Below, piece after piece: positions 12,968-23,991 of a stretch of DNA of 64,000 nt. This DNA comes from Tragulus kanchil (Eukaryota > Chordata > Mammalia > Artiodactyla > Tragulidae). Position 1 is the first letter of the stretch. Every line of letters starts with the position of its first letter. Under the pieces are notes generated by a model, which was not told where the DNA came from, ran no database searches, and saw nothing but the letters and a program-made list of their open reading frames with translations. The stretch covers positions 1,426,001 to 1,490,000 of the forward strand of contig JAIOJX010000004.1 in the NCBI GenBank assembly GCA_022376925.1, written 5' to 3'. The translations under genes and the position numbers were made by a program.

Positions 12968-13103
12968 CAATATACAGCTGATCAATATACAGCAGCATCA
13001 GTGGTAAAAAGTCTGAGAAGTGTGGTATGTGAAGCCAGTAAAAGGATCTAGCAATATATAGCTCCATTAAGCTGTATATTGAGCTGTATTTTTGCTGTAT
13101 ACA
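12968..13103. repeat. Cluster of CAATATACAGC direct and inverted motifs
   Basis: CAATATACAGC occurs at 12968-12978 and 12983-12993, its exact reverse complement at 13071-13081, and shorter GCTGTAT copies follow to about 13103. The group is repeated at +1117. Confidence 0.7.
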
Positions 13104-13494
13104 CATCAAGCTATAAGGAAGACTTGGGAATGACACACCTTTATTATGTTGTGGAGACTCCATAAAGATACCCTTAGGTCAGTTTAAGAGAAGTTGACAG
13201 CTGCTATTCTTGTCGCCCAACATCCCTCTTTCCAGAGGGAGAGGCTGTTTGCCTGTGGCATATGCTTCTCTGAAAGCTGGCAGGCAGGACCCACCTCTCC
13301 CAGAAACCAGGTGCATCAGCCCCTACACCACGATGATTAACCATGAGGAGAATGTCTGACTCAGGCCAAACCAACCAAAATTCTTCAGTGAGTAGTAGCA
13401 TTCAGGTTTCTCATTTTTGGATATATGAGTAAAGGATGGTTTAAGACTCATGTTGCCTATAGCTATTTTTCAACGCAGTCTGAGAATGAATTCA

Positions 13495-13625
13495 ACAAGA
13501 AAACAGCATAGGGGCATAAAGGGACAGACATAGGGAAACAGACACAGAGAGAAAGAAAAGGAAAGGAGACACAGAGCAGAGGGAGACAGAGACATGGGGA
13601 GAGAACCAGACTAGGCAATAATGTT
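13495..13625 (+). repeat. Purine-rich low-complexity GACA/GAGA tract
   Basis: The stretch is mostly GGGACAGA, AGAGAGAAAG and GGAGACAGAG-like units. Its duplicate is at 14612-14742. Confidence 0.75.
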
Positions 13626-15101
13626 CAAACCTGCAAAGCCATGTCAGAAGCCTGACTTTTCAGCTACAAATCAGTCAGTTTATTCTGTCACACAGTACTG
13701 AAGAAGGCCTTACTAATATATCATCTGAGAAGCAAGTTGGTAAGCACACTACTCTCAGGCAATTCACTAGGATATATAAAGGGAAAGCCCTCTTCAAAGT
13801 CTTATTTAAGGCATAGAATCATTTGAGTAAACTAAAATATATTCACATAACAAGTCTTCTTACGGCATATGAAATGATGGGCATTTAGAGGGGAGTGTTA
13901 TTTACAGGTGTTAACTCTAGTGTATACAGCTGTGGAGGGAGAGAGGAAGAAATGGGGACATTTTTATGTTTTACTTATGAAATAGTTTTACATTAAAAAG
14001 AGAGAATCTTGCAATGCTATAGATAATGGCATCCTCAATGAAGTGAAACAGCTTTTTTTCATCCCTCTTGAACCAAATACTGAGCAATATACAGCTGATC
14101 AATATACAGCAGCATCAGTGGTAAAAAGTCTGAGAAGTGTGGTATGTGAAGCCAGTAAAAGGATCTAGCAATATATAGCTCCATTAAGCTGTATATTGAG
14201 CTGTATTTTTGCTGTATACACATCAAGCTATAAGGAAGACTTGGGAATGACACACCTTTATTATGTTGTGGAGACTCCATAAAGATACCCTTAGGTCAGT
14301 TTAAGAGAAGTTGACAGCTGCTATTCTTGTCGCCCAACATCCCTCTTTCCAGAGGGAGAGGCTGTTTGCCTGTGGCATATGCTTCTCTGAAAGCTGGCAG
14401 GCAGGACCCACCTCTCCCAGAAACCAGGTGCATCAGCCCCTACACCACGATGATTAACCATGAGGAGAATGTCTGACTCAGGCCAAACCAACCAAAATTC
14501 TTCAGTGAGTAGTAGCATTCAGGTTTCTCATTTTTGGATATATGAGTAAAGGATGGTTTAAGACTCATGTTGCCTATAGCTATTTTTCAACGCAGTCTGA
14601 GAATGAATTCAACAAGAAAACAGCATAGGGGCATAAAGGGACAGACATAGGGAAACAGACACAGAGAGAAAGAAAAGGAAAGGAGACACAGAGCAGAGGG
14701 AGACAGAGACATGGGGAGAGAACCAGACTAGGCAATAATGTTCAAACCTGCAAAGCCATGTCAGAAGCCTGACTTTTCAGCTACAAATCAGTCAGTTTAT
14801 TCTGTCACACAGTACTGAAGAAGGCCTTACTAATATATCATCTGAGAAGCAAGTTGGTAAGCACACTACTCTCAGGCAATTCACTAGGATATATAAAGGG
14901 AAAGCCCTCTTCAAAGTCTTATTTAAGGCATAGAATCATTTGAGTAAACTAAAATATATTCACATAACAAGTCTTCTTACGGCATATGAAATGATGGGCA
15001 TTTAGAGGGGAGTGTTATTTACAGGTGTTAACTCTAGTGTATACAGCTGTGGAGGGAGAGAGGAAGAAATGGGGACATTTTTATGTTTTACTTATGAAAT
15101 A

Positions 15102-16052
15102 ATGTCTTTTTTTTCTAAAAATGATCAGATATTACTGTTAGGCTATTTTAAAACTGTAGTGATTAGAAAGGACCTTGATGAAATAAATCAAACACTAGAT
15201 CATGAACTGGAGTTGATGAAGATAAAGGTCCTTGCAAGGAAGAATCTGCCAACAGGAGGTGGAGAGGGCTTCCCCAAGGGCAGAGTCTAGGGCATTCTGT
15301 GAGAAAGCAGAGGGAACATGTTGGTCAGAAAGATGTCCGTGTGTGCCCCACCTTGTTTGGATCTCAGAGGGAACATCTCACTGAAGTGAGAATGTTCTTA
15401 GAGATTTGAAGAATGTACTATCTCAGGAGCACAAATAGGTTACTGTGGACACACATTCAAGAAGTGCTAACTTCTCGTAAGGAGAAAACTGAATGCCTGT
15501 TTCAGAAATCAGTAAAAATGAAGGCACCCAACGGAAATCCAAATGACCATCTAGCCTAGCCAACACTACTATTGCCCCCATATAACCATTGTTAATAGTT
15601 TGGTACAATTTCATTCCTTCTTTCTCTCACACTCACTAATTTGCATACACCCAGATACAAACATCTACATATTTATTTTCCAAAAGTGAAAGTACTCTAA
15701 ACATTAAGGTCTGAAGCTTGTTTTTTTCTCGCACATAATAAACCAGCAATATCTTTCTAGGACAACACACAAAGCTATTTCTCACAGTTTTTAATGACTG
15801 TATTATATTTTACTTTAAAAACTAGTACTTTAGTAAAAATACTTGGTTAGTTTTAATGTTCACAGTAACCTTAGATTTAAAATAACCAAATGTATATAAA
15901 GCTTTAATGCAGTTTTTGACCTCCCATGACCCATACAATGTGATACTTGTATTTTAATCATATTTTAGTCGTTATTTCTAATGAGTCAACAAACTTTCAT
16001 TAACAGATCTCAATTCTCAAAGCATTAGGAAGTACAGTGGATAGAGAATGAT
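15102..16052. other. Intronic sequence, possible old repeat near 15600-15850
   Basis: The stretch around 15620-15850 has the feel of a reversed old L1 3' region, but I could not assign it. Nothing else was recognised. Confidence 0.4.
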
Positions 16053-18340
16053 AGTTAGATAAATGCATTACATGTATGTATATATTTTGAATTTTAACTT
16101 TTTATTTTATTTTGGAGTATAGCCAATTAACAATGCTGTGATAGTTTCAAATGCACAGAAGAGCAACTCAGCCATACACATGCGTTTAATAATGTATTAG
16201 TGGAGTCTTGCATTTTGCTTTGATACAGAGGTCTGCTATCCGAGTGGATTTTGGAATCAAGGTGAGCCATTCTTGCTGAAGAGGCACTACCTGCATCAGT
16301 CACCCCCAAAGACTCAGGGCAGTTTTAGAGAGAAGGTTAAGACATTCGCCTAGGCATTGCTTGGCGAGCAGTAACATCGCACCTTTCTGAAACATTTACT
16401 CCGTACTTCATCCCAGCCCAGTCCAGCCCAATTGTCATGCTAGGAGGAACACAGCAAAACAGAAGCTAGATGCAGATAAATTCATATTCTGACAGGTTAT
16501 ACTGCCCTGTAACATCTAGAGTGAACCTTCCACCTCAATAAGAATATCACTCTTGGGACAGGAAATGATGGGAGATGAGCAGCAAGTTTCCAAGACTCTC
16601 AGAAGAAAACAAAACCATTTGTCTCCATTTATTTATTGATAAATGGTGTCGGAGTTTCTGATGTCCACTATCAGAGAAGGAAATGGAATTACTGGCCATA
16701 CTGTTCACAAAGAGAATGTGCTGAATGTTCCATTTGCCAGCAGTGTTTACAAAATACCTAAAATCAGTATTGATGTAATTACTGGTTAACTGACAATTTC
16801 ACAATTAACAGGTAAGTTCTGTGAGGACAGACATTTAGTCCTCACTCATGTTCTTGCACTTTTTCCTATTGGAGGAGATAGAGACATTTAAGAAAAAAAA
16901 TTTTAAAAAAATCATTTCGGGTTTTAATCACAATTGCACTACGTTTTCAAAAGAGAAGGATGGATCTGACCACCTCAGAGAAAACTTCTTCAAGGAAGAG
17001 AGGATTGAACTAAAATGTGAAAGACATGCAAGAGAGGAGGAAGCAAAGGAACTTTCTGGGCAGGAGGATGAGCCAAGGCTGAGTACAGAGCACTGGAAAG
17101 AGAGAAAGAAGATGAGGAGTGAGGCTGGTGAAGGGACTCAGGGGCAAGAAGTGGGGCTGGACACATTGATAAGAAATAGATGATGCAAAACTCTCAGTTA
17201 GATAAATGCATTACATGTATGTATATATTTTGAATTTTAACTTTTTATTTTATTTTGGAGTATAGCCAATTAACAATGCTGTGATAGTTTCAAATGCACA
17301 GAAGAGCAACTCAGCCATACACATGCGTTTAATAATGTATTAGTGGAGTCTTGCATTTTGCTTTGATACAGAGGTCTGCTATCCGAGTGGATTTTGGAAT
17401 CAAGGTGAGCCATTCTTGCTGAAGAGGCACTACCTGCATCAGTCACCCCCAAAGACTCAGGGCAGTTTTAGAGAGAAGGTTAAGACATTCGCCTAGGCAT
17501 TGCTTGGCGAGCAGTAACATCGCACCTTTCTGAAACATTTACTCCGTACTTCATCCCAGCCCAGTCCAGCCCAATTGTCATGCTAGGAGGAACACAGCAA
17601 AACAGAAGCTAGATGCAGATAAATTCATATTCTGACAGGTTATACTGCCCTGTAACATCTAGAGTGAACCTTCCACCTCAATAAGAATATCACTCTTGGG
17701 ACAGGAAATGATGGGAGATGAGCAGCAAGTTTCCAAGACTCTCAGAAGAAAACAAAACCATTTGTCTCCATTTATTTATTGATAAATGGTGTCGGAGTTT
17801 CTGATGTCCACTATCAGAGAAGGAAATGGAATTACTGGCCATACTGTTCACAAAGAGAATGTGCTGAATGTTCCATTTGCCAGCAGTGTTTACAAAATAC
17901 CTAAAATCAGTATTGATGTAATTACTGGTTAACTGACAATTTCACAATTAACAGGTAAGTTCTGTGAGGACAGACATTTAGTCCTCACTCATGTTCTTGC
18001 ACTTTTTCCTATTGGAGGAGATAGAGACATTTAAGAAAAAAAATTTTAAAAAAATCATTTCGGGTTTTAATCACAATTGCACTACGTTTTCAAAAGAGAA
18101 GGATGGATCTGACCACCTCAGAGAAAACTTCTTCAAGGAAGAGAGGATTGAACTAAAATGTGAAAGACATGCAAGAGAGGAGGAAGCAAAGGAACTTTCT
18201 GGGCAGGAGGATGAGCCAAGGCTGAGTACAGAGCACTGGAAAGAGAGAAAGAAGATGAGGAGTGAGGCTGGTGAAGGGACTCAGGGGCAAGAAGTGGGAC
18301 TGGACACATTGATAAGAAATAGATGATGCAAAACTCTCAG
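16053..18340 (+). repeat. Tandem 1.14-kb duplication 5
   Basis: Copy 16053-17195 recurs at 17196-18340 with offset 1143, and the copies share AG at the junction. One G/A difference was seen (near 17156 versus 18299). Confidence 0.95.
16085..16205 (-). mobile_element. L1 3'-end fragment, reverse orientation
   Basis: TTTGGAGTATAGCCAATTAA followed by TGCTGTGATAGTTTCAAATG is the reversed 3' UTR of ruminant L1. Duplication 5 repeats it at about 17228-17348. Confidence 0.7.
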
Positions 18341-20133
18341 AACCAGAAGTCTGGTCTTATTGATGGTGCAATGAATAGCAAATGAAGGGCTTTAAACAAA
18401 GGAACGACAAGATAGGAGCTGTAGTATGAGAAGATGACTATGAGATCTTGTAAGCATTCAGTGGATTACTGGGAATAAAAGAGATGTGGGAAAAACTAGG
18501 AAGCTGTTGCAGTGATATACAAAAGACAGTATTTGTTTGGACTGATATGACAGAGATGGGAAGAAACGGACTAGAATCTGTGCAGGAGTGAAAGTCAATA
18601 AGACTCATCATTATTTAAATGCAGCGGATAAGGAAAGAGCACGTTAAGACTAACTACCTGGTTTTGACATGTGGCCACTGCTGGAAAAGTTATTCACTGA
18701 GAAGGAGGTCCAAGTTTGGTAAGGAAGACCATGAGTTGTATGAATAGTTACAAGAAACTGAAATAACATCCACTGACATTGAGCGTTGTGCCAAGCTGGG
18801 TCAATGCTATGCTTAAATGGATCATCTAACTTCATCCTAATTGTCTTTCTATAAAATGAGTGAATTTCCCCAATTTTAGAGATAGTGGAACTGAGACTCA
18901 GAAAGGTTTAGGAGCTTATCGCCATTCTCAGAGCTAAAAATTGGCTGAGCTGGGATTTGAACCCAGATTTCTTTGGTTCTAAAGCAGATGGTTCTCAATT
19001 ACCAGCCCATACTCAGCCTTCAGGAAAATTTCATGGTTTCTGGAGGACAGACATTTAGTCCTCACTCATGTTCTTGCACTTTTTCCTATTGGAGGAGATA
19101 GAGACATTTAAGAAAAAAAATTTTAAAAAAATCATTTCGGGTTTTAATCACAATTGCACTACGTTTTCAAAAGAGAAGGATGGATCTGACCACCTCAGAG
19201 AAAACTTCTTCAAGGAAGAGAGGATTGAACTAAAATGTGAAAGACATGCAAGAGAGGAGGAAGCAAAGGAACTTTCTGGGCAGGAGGATGAGCCAAGGCT
19301 GAGTACAGAGCACTGGAAAGAGAGAAAGAAGATGAGGAGTGAGGCTGGTGAAGGGACTCAGGGGCAAGAAGTGGGACTGGACACATTGATAAGAAATAGA
19401 TGATGCAAAACTCTCAGAACCAGAAGTCTGGTCTTATTGATGGTGCAATGAATAGCAAATGAAGGGCTTTAAACAAAGGAACGACAAGATAGGAGCTGTA
19501 GTATGAGAAGATGACTATGAGATCTTGTAAGCATTCAGTGGATTACTGGGAATAAAAGAGATGTGGGAAAAACTAGGAAGCTGTTGCAGTGATATACAAA
19601 AGACAGTATTTGTTTGGACTGATATGACAGAGATGGGAAGAAACGGACTAGAATCTGTGCAGGAGTGAAAGTCAATAAGACTCATCATTATTTAAATGCA
19701 GCGGATAAGGAAAGAGCACGTTAAGACTAACTACCTGGTTTTGACATGTGGCCACTGCTGGAAAAGTTATTCACTGAGAAGGAGGTCCAAGTTTGGTAAG
19801 GAAGACCATGAGTTGTATGAATAGTTACAAGAAACTGAAATAACATCCACTGACATTGAGCGTTGTGCCAAGCTGGGTCAATGCTATGCTTAAATGGATC
19901 ATCTAACTTCATCCTAATTGTCTTTCTATAAAATGAGTGAATTTCCCCAATTTTAGAGATAGTGGAACTGAGACTCAGAAAGGTTTAGGAGCTTATCGCC
20001 ATTCTCAGAGCTAAAAATTGGCTGAGCTGGGATTTGAACCCAGATTTCTTTGGTTCTAAAGCAGATGGTTCTCAATTACCAGCCCATACTGCTTCAGGAC
20101 AACTGAGGACTACCAGGAAAATTTCATGGTTTC
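17966..20133 (+). repeat. Tandem 1.08-kb duplication 6, overlapping duplication 5
   Basis: Copy 17966-19042 recurs at 19043-20133 with offset 1077. The first copy lacks a run of about 16 bases present near 20090-20115 of the second, so its end is degraded. The stretch 17966-18340 occurs three times in the window. Confidence 0.95.
18845..19000 (-). mobile_element. MIR SINE
   Basis: CTGAGACTCAGAAAGG and GAGCTGGGATTTGAACCCAG are reversed MIR. The duplicate is at about 19922-20077. Confidence 0.7.
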
Positions 20134-20148
20134 AAAAGGATGTGATAG

Positions 20149-20477
20149 GGTTTCCTTGATGGTCCAGTGGGTAAGGACACCGCCTTGCAGTGCAAGGGGC
20201 GCTGGTTCGATCCCTGGCCTGGGAAGATCCCACGTGCTGCGGAGTGGCTGGACTGATGTGTCCAATTACCGAGCCGGAGCTCTGGAGCGCATGCGCCCAG
20301 AGCCGGTGCTCTGCAAAGACAGACACCACCACGATGGGAGGCCCACATGTGCCAAAGAACAAAGATGGATGAAAATGGACAAATGAAAGACCAATAGAAG
20401 TGGCCTGCCTGCTCCCCTCCCCCCCCCCCCCAAAATAAATAAATAAATAAATAAATCTTAAAAAAAAAAAAAAAAAA
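20149..20477 (+). mobile_element. Young full-length CHR-like tRNA SINE with perfect 15-bp TSD
   Basis: The SINE is flanked by the identical sequence AAAAGGATGTGATAG at 20134-20148 and 20478-20492. The head has a pol III A-box-like segment at about 20159-20173 and a B box GGTTCGATCCC at 20204-20214. The tail has a C-rich block, (AAAT)n containing AATAAA, then TCTT and an A run, the layout of T+ SINEs that carry their own polyadenylation signal and pol III terminator. The perfect TSD indicates a recent insertion. Confidence 0.94.
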
Positions 20478-20492
20478 AAAAGGATGTGATAG

Positions 20493-22140
20493 TTAACCTG
20501 GAACTCTGAAGCCAAACCTTCCTAGGAAACCTTCAATTCTCCTCTCAAGACTGCTCAGAACAAACCGTCCACATCAGGAAGATGGTTCTACTCTTTCTCC
20601 CATCATTTACTCCCCACCTGCTCCGGCTTTTGCCCAAACTTCAAGGTCACCTCCAGTTGCCCTAATCTCCTCGGTTTTGCCTTCTCCAAGTTCCTATAAT
20701 ATTTTCAGTCTCACCACTTAGTTTGGCAACAATCATGTGCAGGCTAGCCTGCAGGATGTCCATAGAGGTTCAACATCCTTACATTTTATTTTTTCTAAAA
20801 TGGACCATATTTTTTTCTTAACAATATATACTGACTGTCTTATAAAGCCTCCCATGTGCTGAAGTCAGATAGTTGTAAATAACCTAAGAAACACAAATTT
20901 CAGACTATGACACCACGGTTCCGTCTGCCAACCAATAGTTCCATTTTACCAATGCTATCAGCTCTAGGTGTCGAGTGGAATCTCATTATACATTGCATTT
21001 CAATGACACAATTCATATATATGTTCCTGGCAGAGAAAGAGACAGAGAACATAAACATTTTAAATAGAACAGGCCATCATGCCTGCCATTCTAAAAAATA
21101 AGCATGTGTCCCATAAAATAGGAGATAAATTAGCTGGTTTCAGTCCCCAAGGATCTTTGCCAGCATCAGTAAATATCTGGACAAACTCTGATTTCAGTGT
21201 ATCTGGGTACATATTTTAGGTATCCTATCATCTCTAATTTTAAGTCTACTATTCCTATTCCTCTATTAAAGAACCAGTGACCTATCCCAAGACTAGGGGG
21301 AAAGCTGGGCTCTCAGACTACTCAGGAGATCACAGAGATTGTCCCTGGCAATTCTCATAACATGAGACTTTCTCACTACACTTTCTTTTGGGAACTACCC
21401 CTGAGACATGATTACAGTGATGGTAACATATGGTTGCATAATCATCTGACTTTTAAGTTGCATTCTGACTTTATTATTGAATATAAACAAGTAGGAATTA
21501 TAAAATGAAAAGCACTGATATAATTGATGAACATGTGCCTCCAACAAATGAGGCAAAGACTGAAATCATTTAGGCCTCTTGAAGTCAAATGTGAAGAAAA
21601 AGAACCCAATGATGCAATAGGAATAAACTGCTAGCTTGGGTCCAAAAAACCAAACAACTATTAGGGATTTTATGATCACCTTTGATTTTCTGGAAAAGAG
21701 CCTCCCCAGTCACAGGCCAAGCCTAAATATGCACATAAAATTATGATTCAGATACATTTCATGTTCAAACAAAACATTTATCATTCTGAACCACTCCTGC
21801 TGCCTACTGGGCAGATAGATTAATTCTTGCTTCTCAGCATACTCAGAATTCTCTTCAGCATACAATTTCAGGCTCTTTCTATGGGAAACATGATACCCAT
21901 GACTTACTGAGACTGTAAATTCCTTGCAGGCATGTTCTAGGCTCTACTCCTCAGGGAGCACCCAATTAAAAGGGGTGCTATACCAAAGCCAGAGAGTGAA
22001 TGAGTAAGTGAACAGCCAGATTTACCACTCTGAGATTCATTTCCTCTAATGAATCAGTTAAGAAAAAAGACACAGCCAGATAGCTATCAGGTTGTTGTCT
22101 CCAACATGGAGCTCCACTATGTTCATAGCTCTTGTCTTAC
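20493..22140 (-). other. HTR4: HTR4 intron immediately downstream of the DRY exon
   Basis: This single-copy stretch follows the exon donor at 22140. No further receptor exon (YYAICC or later blocks) is visible, and no clear repeat was recognised. Two short open frames here (20907-21101 is one) look like chance. Confidence 0.6.
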
Positions 22141-22341
22141 CTATCCAGAGAAATGCAGCACAGGTGAAAAATCGATGCTGTTGTGAGCAAGACATCTAGA
22201 GATGTCCGAACAAGGCAAAACATCTCCCCATAAATCCAGATATCTTGAACCAGCTCAATGGCACCAAAGGGCATCACCAGCACTGACACCAGCAGATCCG
22301 CAAAGGCAAGAGACACAATGAAATAATTGGTTTTTATTTTC
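22141..22341 (-). CDS. HTR4: HTR4 internal coding exon: ICL1, TM2, ECL1 and TM3 up to DRY
   Basis: This is the next HTR4 exon in the sense direction. The acceptor is ACCCACAG (22342-22349) and the donor is GTAAGA just below 22141. Its 201 bp hold one base completing the Arg codon left open by the preceding exon, 66 full codons, and two bases of the next Arg. The phases join exactly. The translation begins [17 protein letters not shown] and ends HLCCISLD, so the splice site falls inside the DRY motif (D117, R118 split). Visible functional residues are Asp66 (2.50) in LAFADLL, Cys93 (3.25, the usual disulfide Cys), and Asp100 (3.32), which binds the amine of serotonin in this family. Met replaces human Val91. 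No frameshift or stop is present. The following exon (from YYAICC) was not found in the remaining 22 kb, so the gene continues beyond the window. Confidence 0.97.
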
Positions 22342-22360
22342 CTGTGGGTTAAAAGACGTA

Positions 22361-22460
22361 AGGGAGGAGGCAGTGGGAAGGACGAAGGAAAGAGGTTAGG
22401 GAGGGGAAAAGGGAAGCAAAGAAAGAAGGAAAGAAGGGGAGGGAAGAAAGGAGAGAAAAG
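22361..22460 (-). promoter_or_regulatory. Long polypyrimidine tract upstream of HTR4 acceptor, possible distant branch point
   Basis: The + strand is almost entirely A and G here, so the sense (minus) strand is a roughly 100-nt polypyrimidine run starting about 20 nt upstream of the acceptor. No CT dinucleotide occurs on the + strand from 22345 to 22478, so the sense strand lacks AG over that span. A CTGAC branch-point-like motif sits just beyond the tract at 22460-22464. Use of this branch point is inferred, not shown. Confidence 0.55.
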
Positions 22461-23199
22461 TCAGACATGCAACATATTCTGTGAGAAGCAGTCTCCCCTT
22501 TGGTCTCACATGTGGTCCAGGGGCTTCAGATTTCGCTAGACTGCCTTGGACCAGATGTCCTCTTTTGCCCTCCTCTGTGACCACACTGGCCTGACTTGAG
22601 CCCTGATGCATAAAGCCCCTCCCAAGGGTCTTTATGGGGTGATGTCTTTCCCAATGTTGGCCTAGCTAAACCCTACCTACCTACCCTTTGGACCTTAGTT
22701 TAATCATTCCCAAGAAATCCTCTCAAGGTGCTCCCCCTCACAAACAGGGTCAAACTCCACCATTTTCCATTCTTAGACTGACTACCATGTGCCTCATATT
22801 TGTCACACTGGTTAGCATTTCATTTTTACTTTCTTGATTAGAGCATGTCTTGCTTTAAGAGGAAGACAGCAGATGAGACAGAACAACACCTTTTATCCCC
22901 TTTTGTGACCTGATGGATCTTAATCTAGACTGCACACTAGAATCACCTAGAAAATGTGTCTAAGTATCAATCCTCAGGTCTCATTCTGGATCAATTAGTT
23001 CAGGGATTCTGTGTGATGAACCCACTTACGCACCCTTAAGTCTGCCAGATAAAATATACAGCACCCAGTTAAATTTGAACCTTAGATAAACAACAAATAA
23101 TTTTCTGATAAAAGTATATCCCAAATATTGCATGGGATATACTCATGTCACACACATTAGTAATTTTAAAAGGGTCTTTAAGTGGTTCTAATTGCAGCC

Positions 23200-23310
23200 A
23201 AGGATGAGGTGGAAAGAGCAAAAGATCCAGGTTCAAATCCTAGATCAGCTACTAGTAAGCTATCCTTTCTCTGAATCAATTAATAAAGTGAGGAGGTTAG
23301 GTATGCTTTC
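23200..23310 (+). mobile_element. MIR-like fragment inside the HTR4 intron
   Basis: AGATCCAGGTTCAAATCCTA and GATCAGCTACTAGTAAG resemble the MIR head in sense orientation. Confidence 0.55.
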
Positions 23311-23598
23311 AGAAATTATACGTCTATAGTGGTCACAACTATTACAGAAAACAACATAGGAAGCATAGGAAAAAAGACAGGATGGAAATGCATTTACATG
23401 TCTGTACTCATTATGTTATAACTGTTGATTACATGTAATTATTTTCCCCTGGTCTGTTTTCCAAACATCATTCCCATGTATCTTTATCCCTTCATAGTTA
23501 TAAATTATAATGGAAATTATAAATTCAGACATCAGTTCTCTGGGGAGAGCCCTGAACTCCACCCAGGTTTCCTCATGATGTTGCCTCATGTGACTCAC

Positions 23599-23724
23599 CT
23601 GAGCTGCCTGTCCCTGCACACGGCTACCATCACCAGCAGGTTCCCCAAGATAGCCATCAGGATAACTGCTGAGAGAAACGTGAGCAGGACGACCTTCTCC
23701 ACTGACCTGAAACCCTCCTTGGAA
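23599..23724 (-). CDS. HTR4: HTR4 internal coding exon: N-terminal end and TM1 of 5-HT4 receptor
   Basis: This exon encodes part of the 5-hydroxytryptamine receptor 4, a Gs-coupled class A GPCR of the plasma membrane. Read on the minus strand, it starts after a pyrimidine-rich acceptor ending in CAG at 23725 and ends at a GTGAGT donor at 23598. It is 126 bp: one base completing a Ser codon, 41 full codons, and two bases (AG) of an Arg codon. The translation contains the block [12 protein letters not shown] and the TM1 motif [12 protein letters not shown], with the conserved GN (Asn1.50), then CRDRQL leading into the first intracellular loop. It corresponds to about residues 9-51 of the human protein. 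Lys and Arg replace human Glu11 and Gly15, Ala replaces Thr28, and Arg replaces Trp46. An open frame continues upstream across the acceptor, but that part is intron. The match and splice phases make the assignment very secure. Confidence 0.96.
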
Positions 23725-23991
23725 CTGAAAGACACACAAACACGAAAAACTAAAGGAGATTCTTGAGACACAGGAAAGAAAATTAGTCTTTTCTTCATTC
23801 AACTTCAGGAAGGTAATTTAACTGTCAAAGCTGCAAACACACATATTGTGTACCTAATATATGCCAATGTTTGCACTTGCCACTTCACATGTTAATCTGG
23901 TTAACTCCTACATAATGAGAAGGAGGAAACCAAGGGAGGTGAATTAACTGCCCTCAGATTGCACACTGGTTCTTCATCAAAGGACTTGAGG

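Larger units (their letters stand above)
12879..15101 (+). repeat. Tandem 1.12-kb duplication 4
   Basis: Copy 12879-13984 recurs at 13996-15101 with offset 1117. About 11 filler bases separate them. Confidence 0.95.
22342..23598 (-). other. HTR4: HTR4 intron between the TM1 and TM2-TM3 exons
   Basis: This 1257-bp intron has a GTGAGT donor and an ACCCACAG acceptor and lies in single-copy sequence. It holds a 100-bp purine-rich (+) tract beside the acceptor, a MER5-like fragment near 22905-23010 and a MIR-like fragment near 23200-23310. No other gene is seen in it. Confidence 0.85.

Noticed and set aside
16848..19403. 111-codon Lys/Glu-rich frame present three times
   Set aside because: Lys/Glu richness follows from purine-rich DNA, and the triplication follows from duplications 5 and 6. 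No domain or splice context is seen.
20149..20220. tRNA-like sequence with A and B boxes
   Set aside because: It is the tRNA-derived head of a SINE, with no complete cloverleaf or anticodon arm recognised. No functional tRNA gene is claimed.
20190..20372. Open frames on both strands over the CHR-like SINEs (also 6615-6951, 26450-26787, 35162-35588)
   Set aside because: Similar peptides arise at every SINE copy because the SINE is GC-rich. They are frames through a repeat, not genes.
1..22140. Search for later HTR4 exons (YYAICCQP, FLPIMQGW and onward)
   Set aside because: Reading the minus strand for these blocks gave no match. The exons are presumably beyond the window.
23595..23798. Continuous 67-codon frame starting MKKRLIFFP through the HTR4 TM1 exon
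   Set aside because: The part upstream of 23724 precedes a good acceptor and does not resemble the HTR4 N-terminus. The real exon starts at 23724, so the Met is a chance start in intron.
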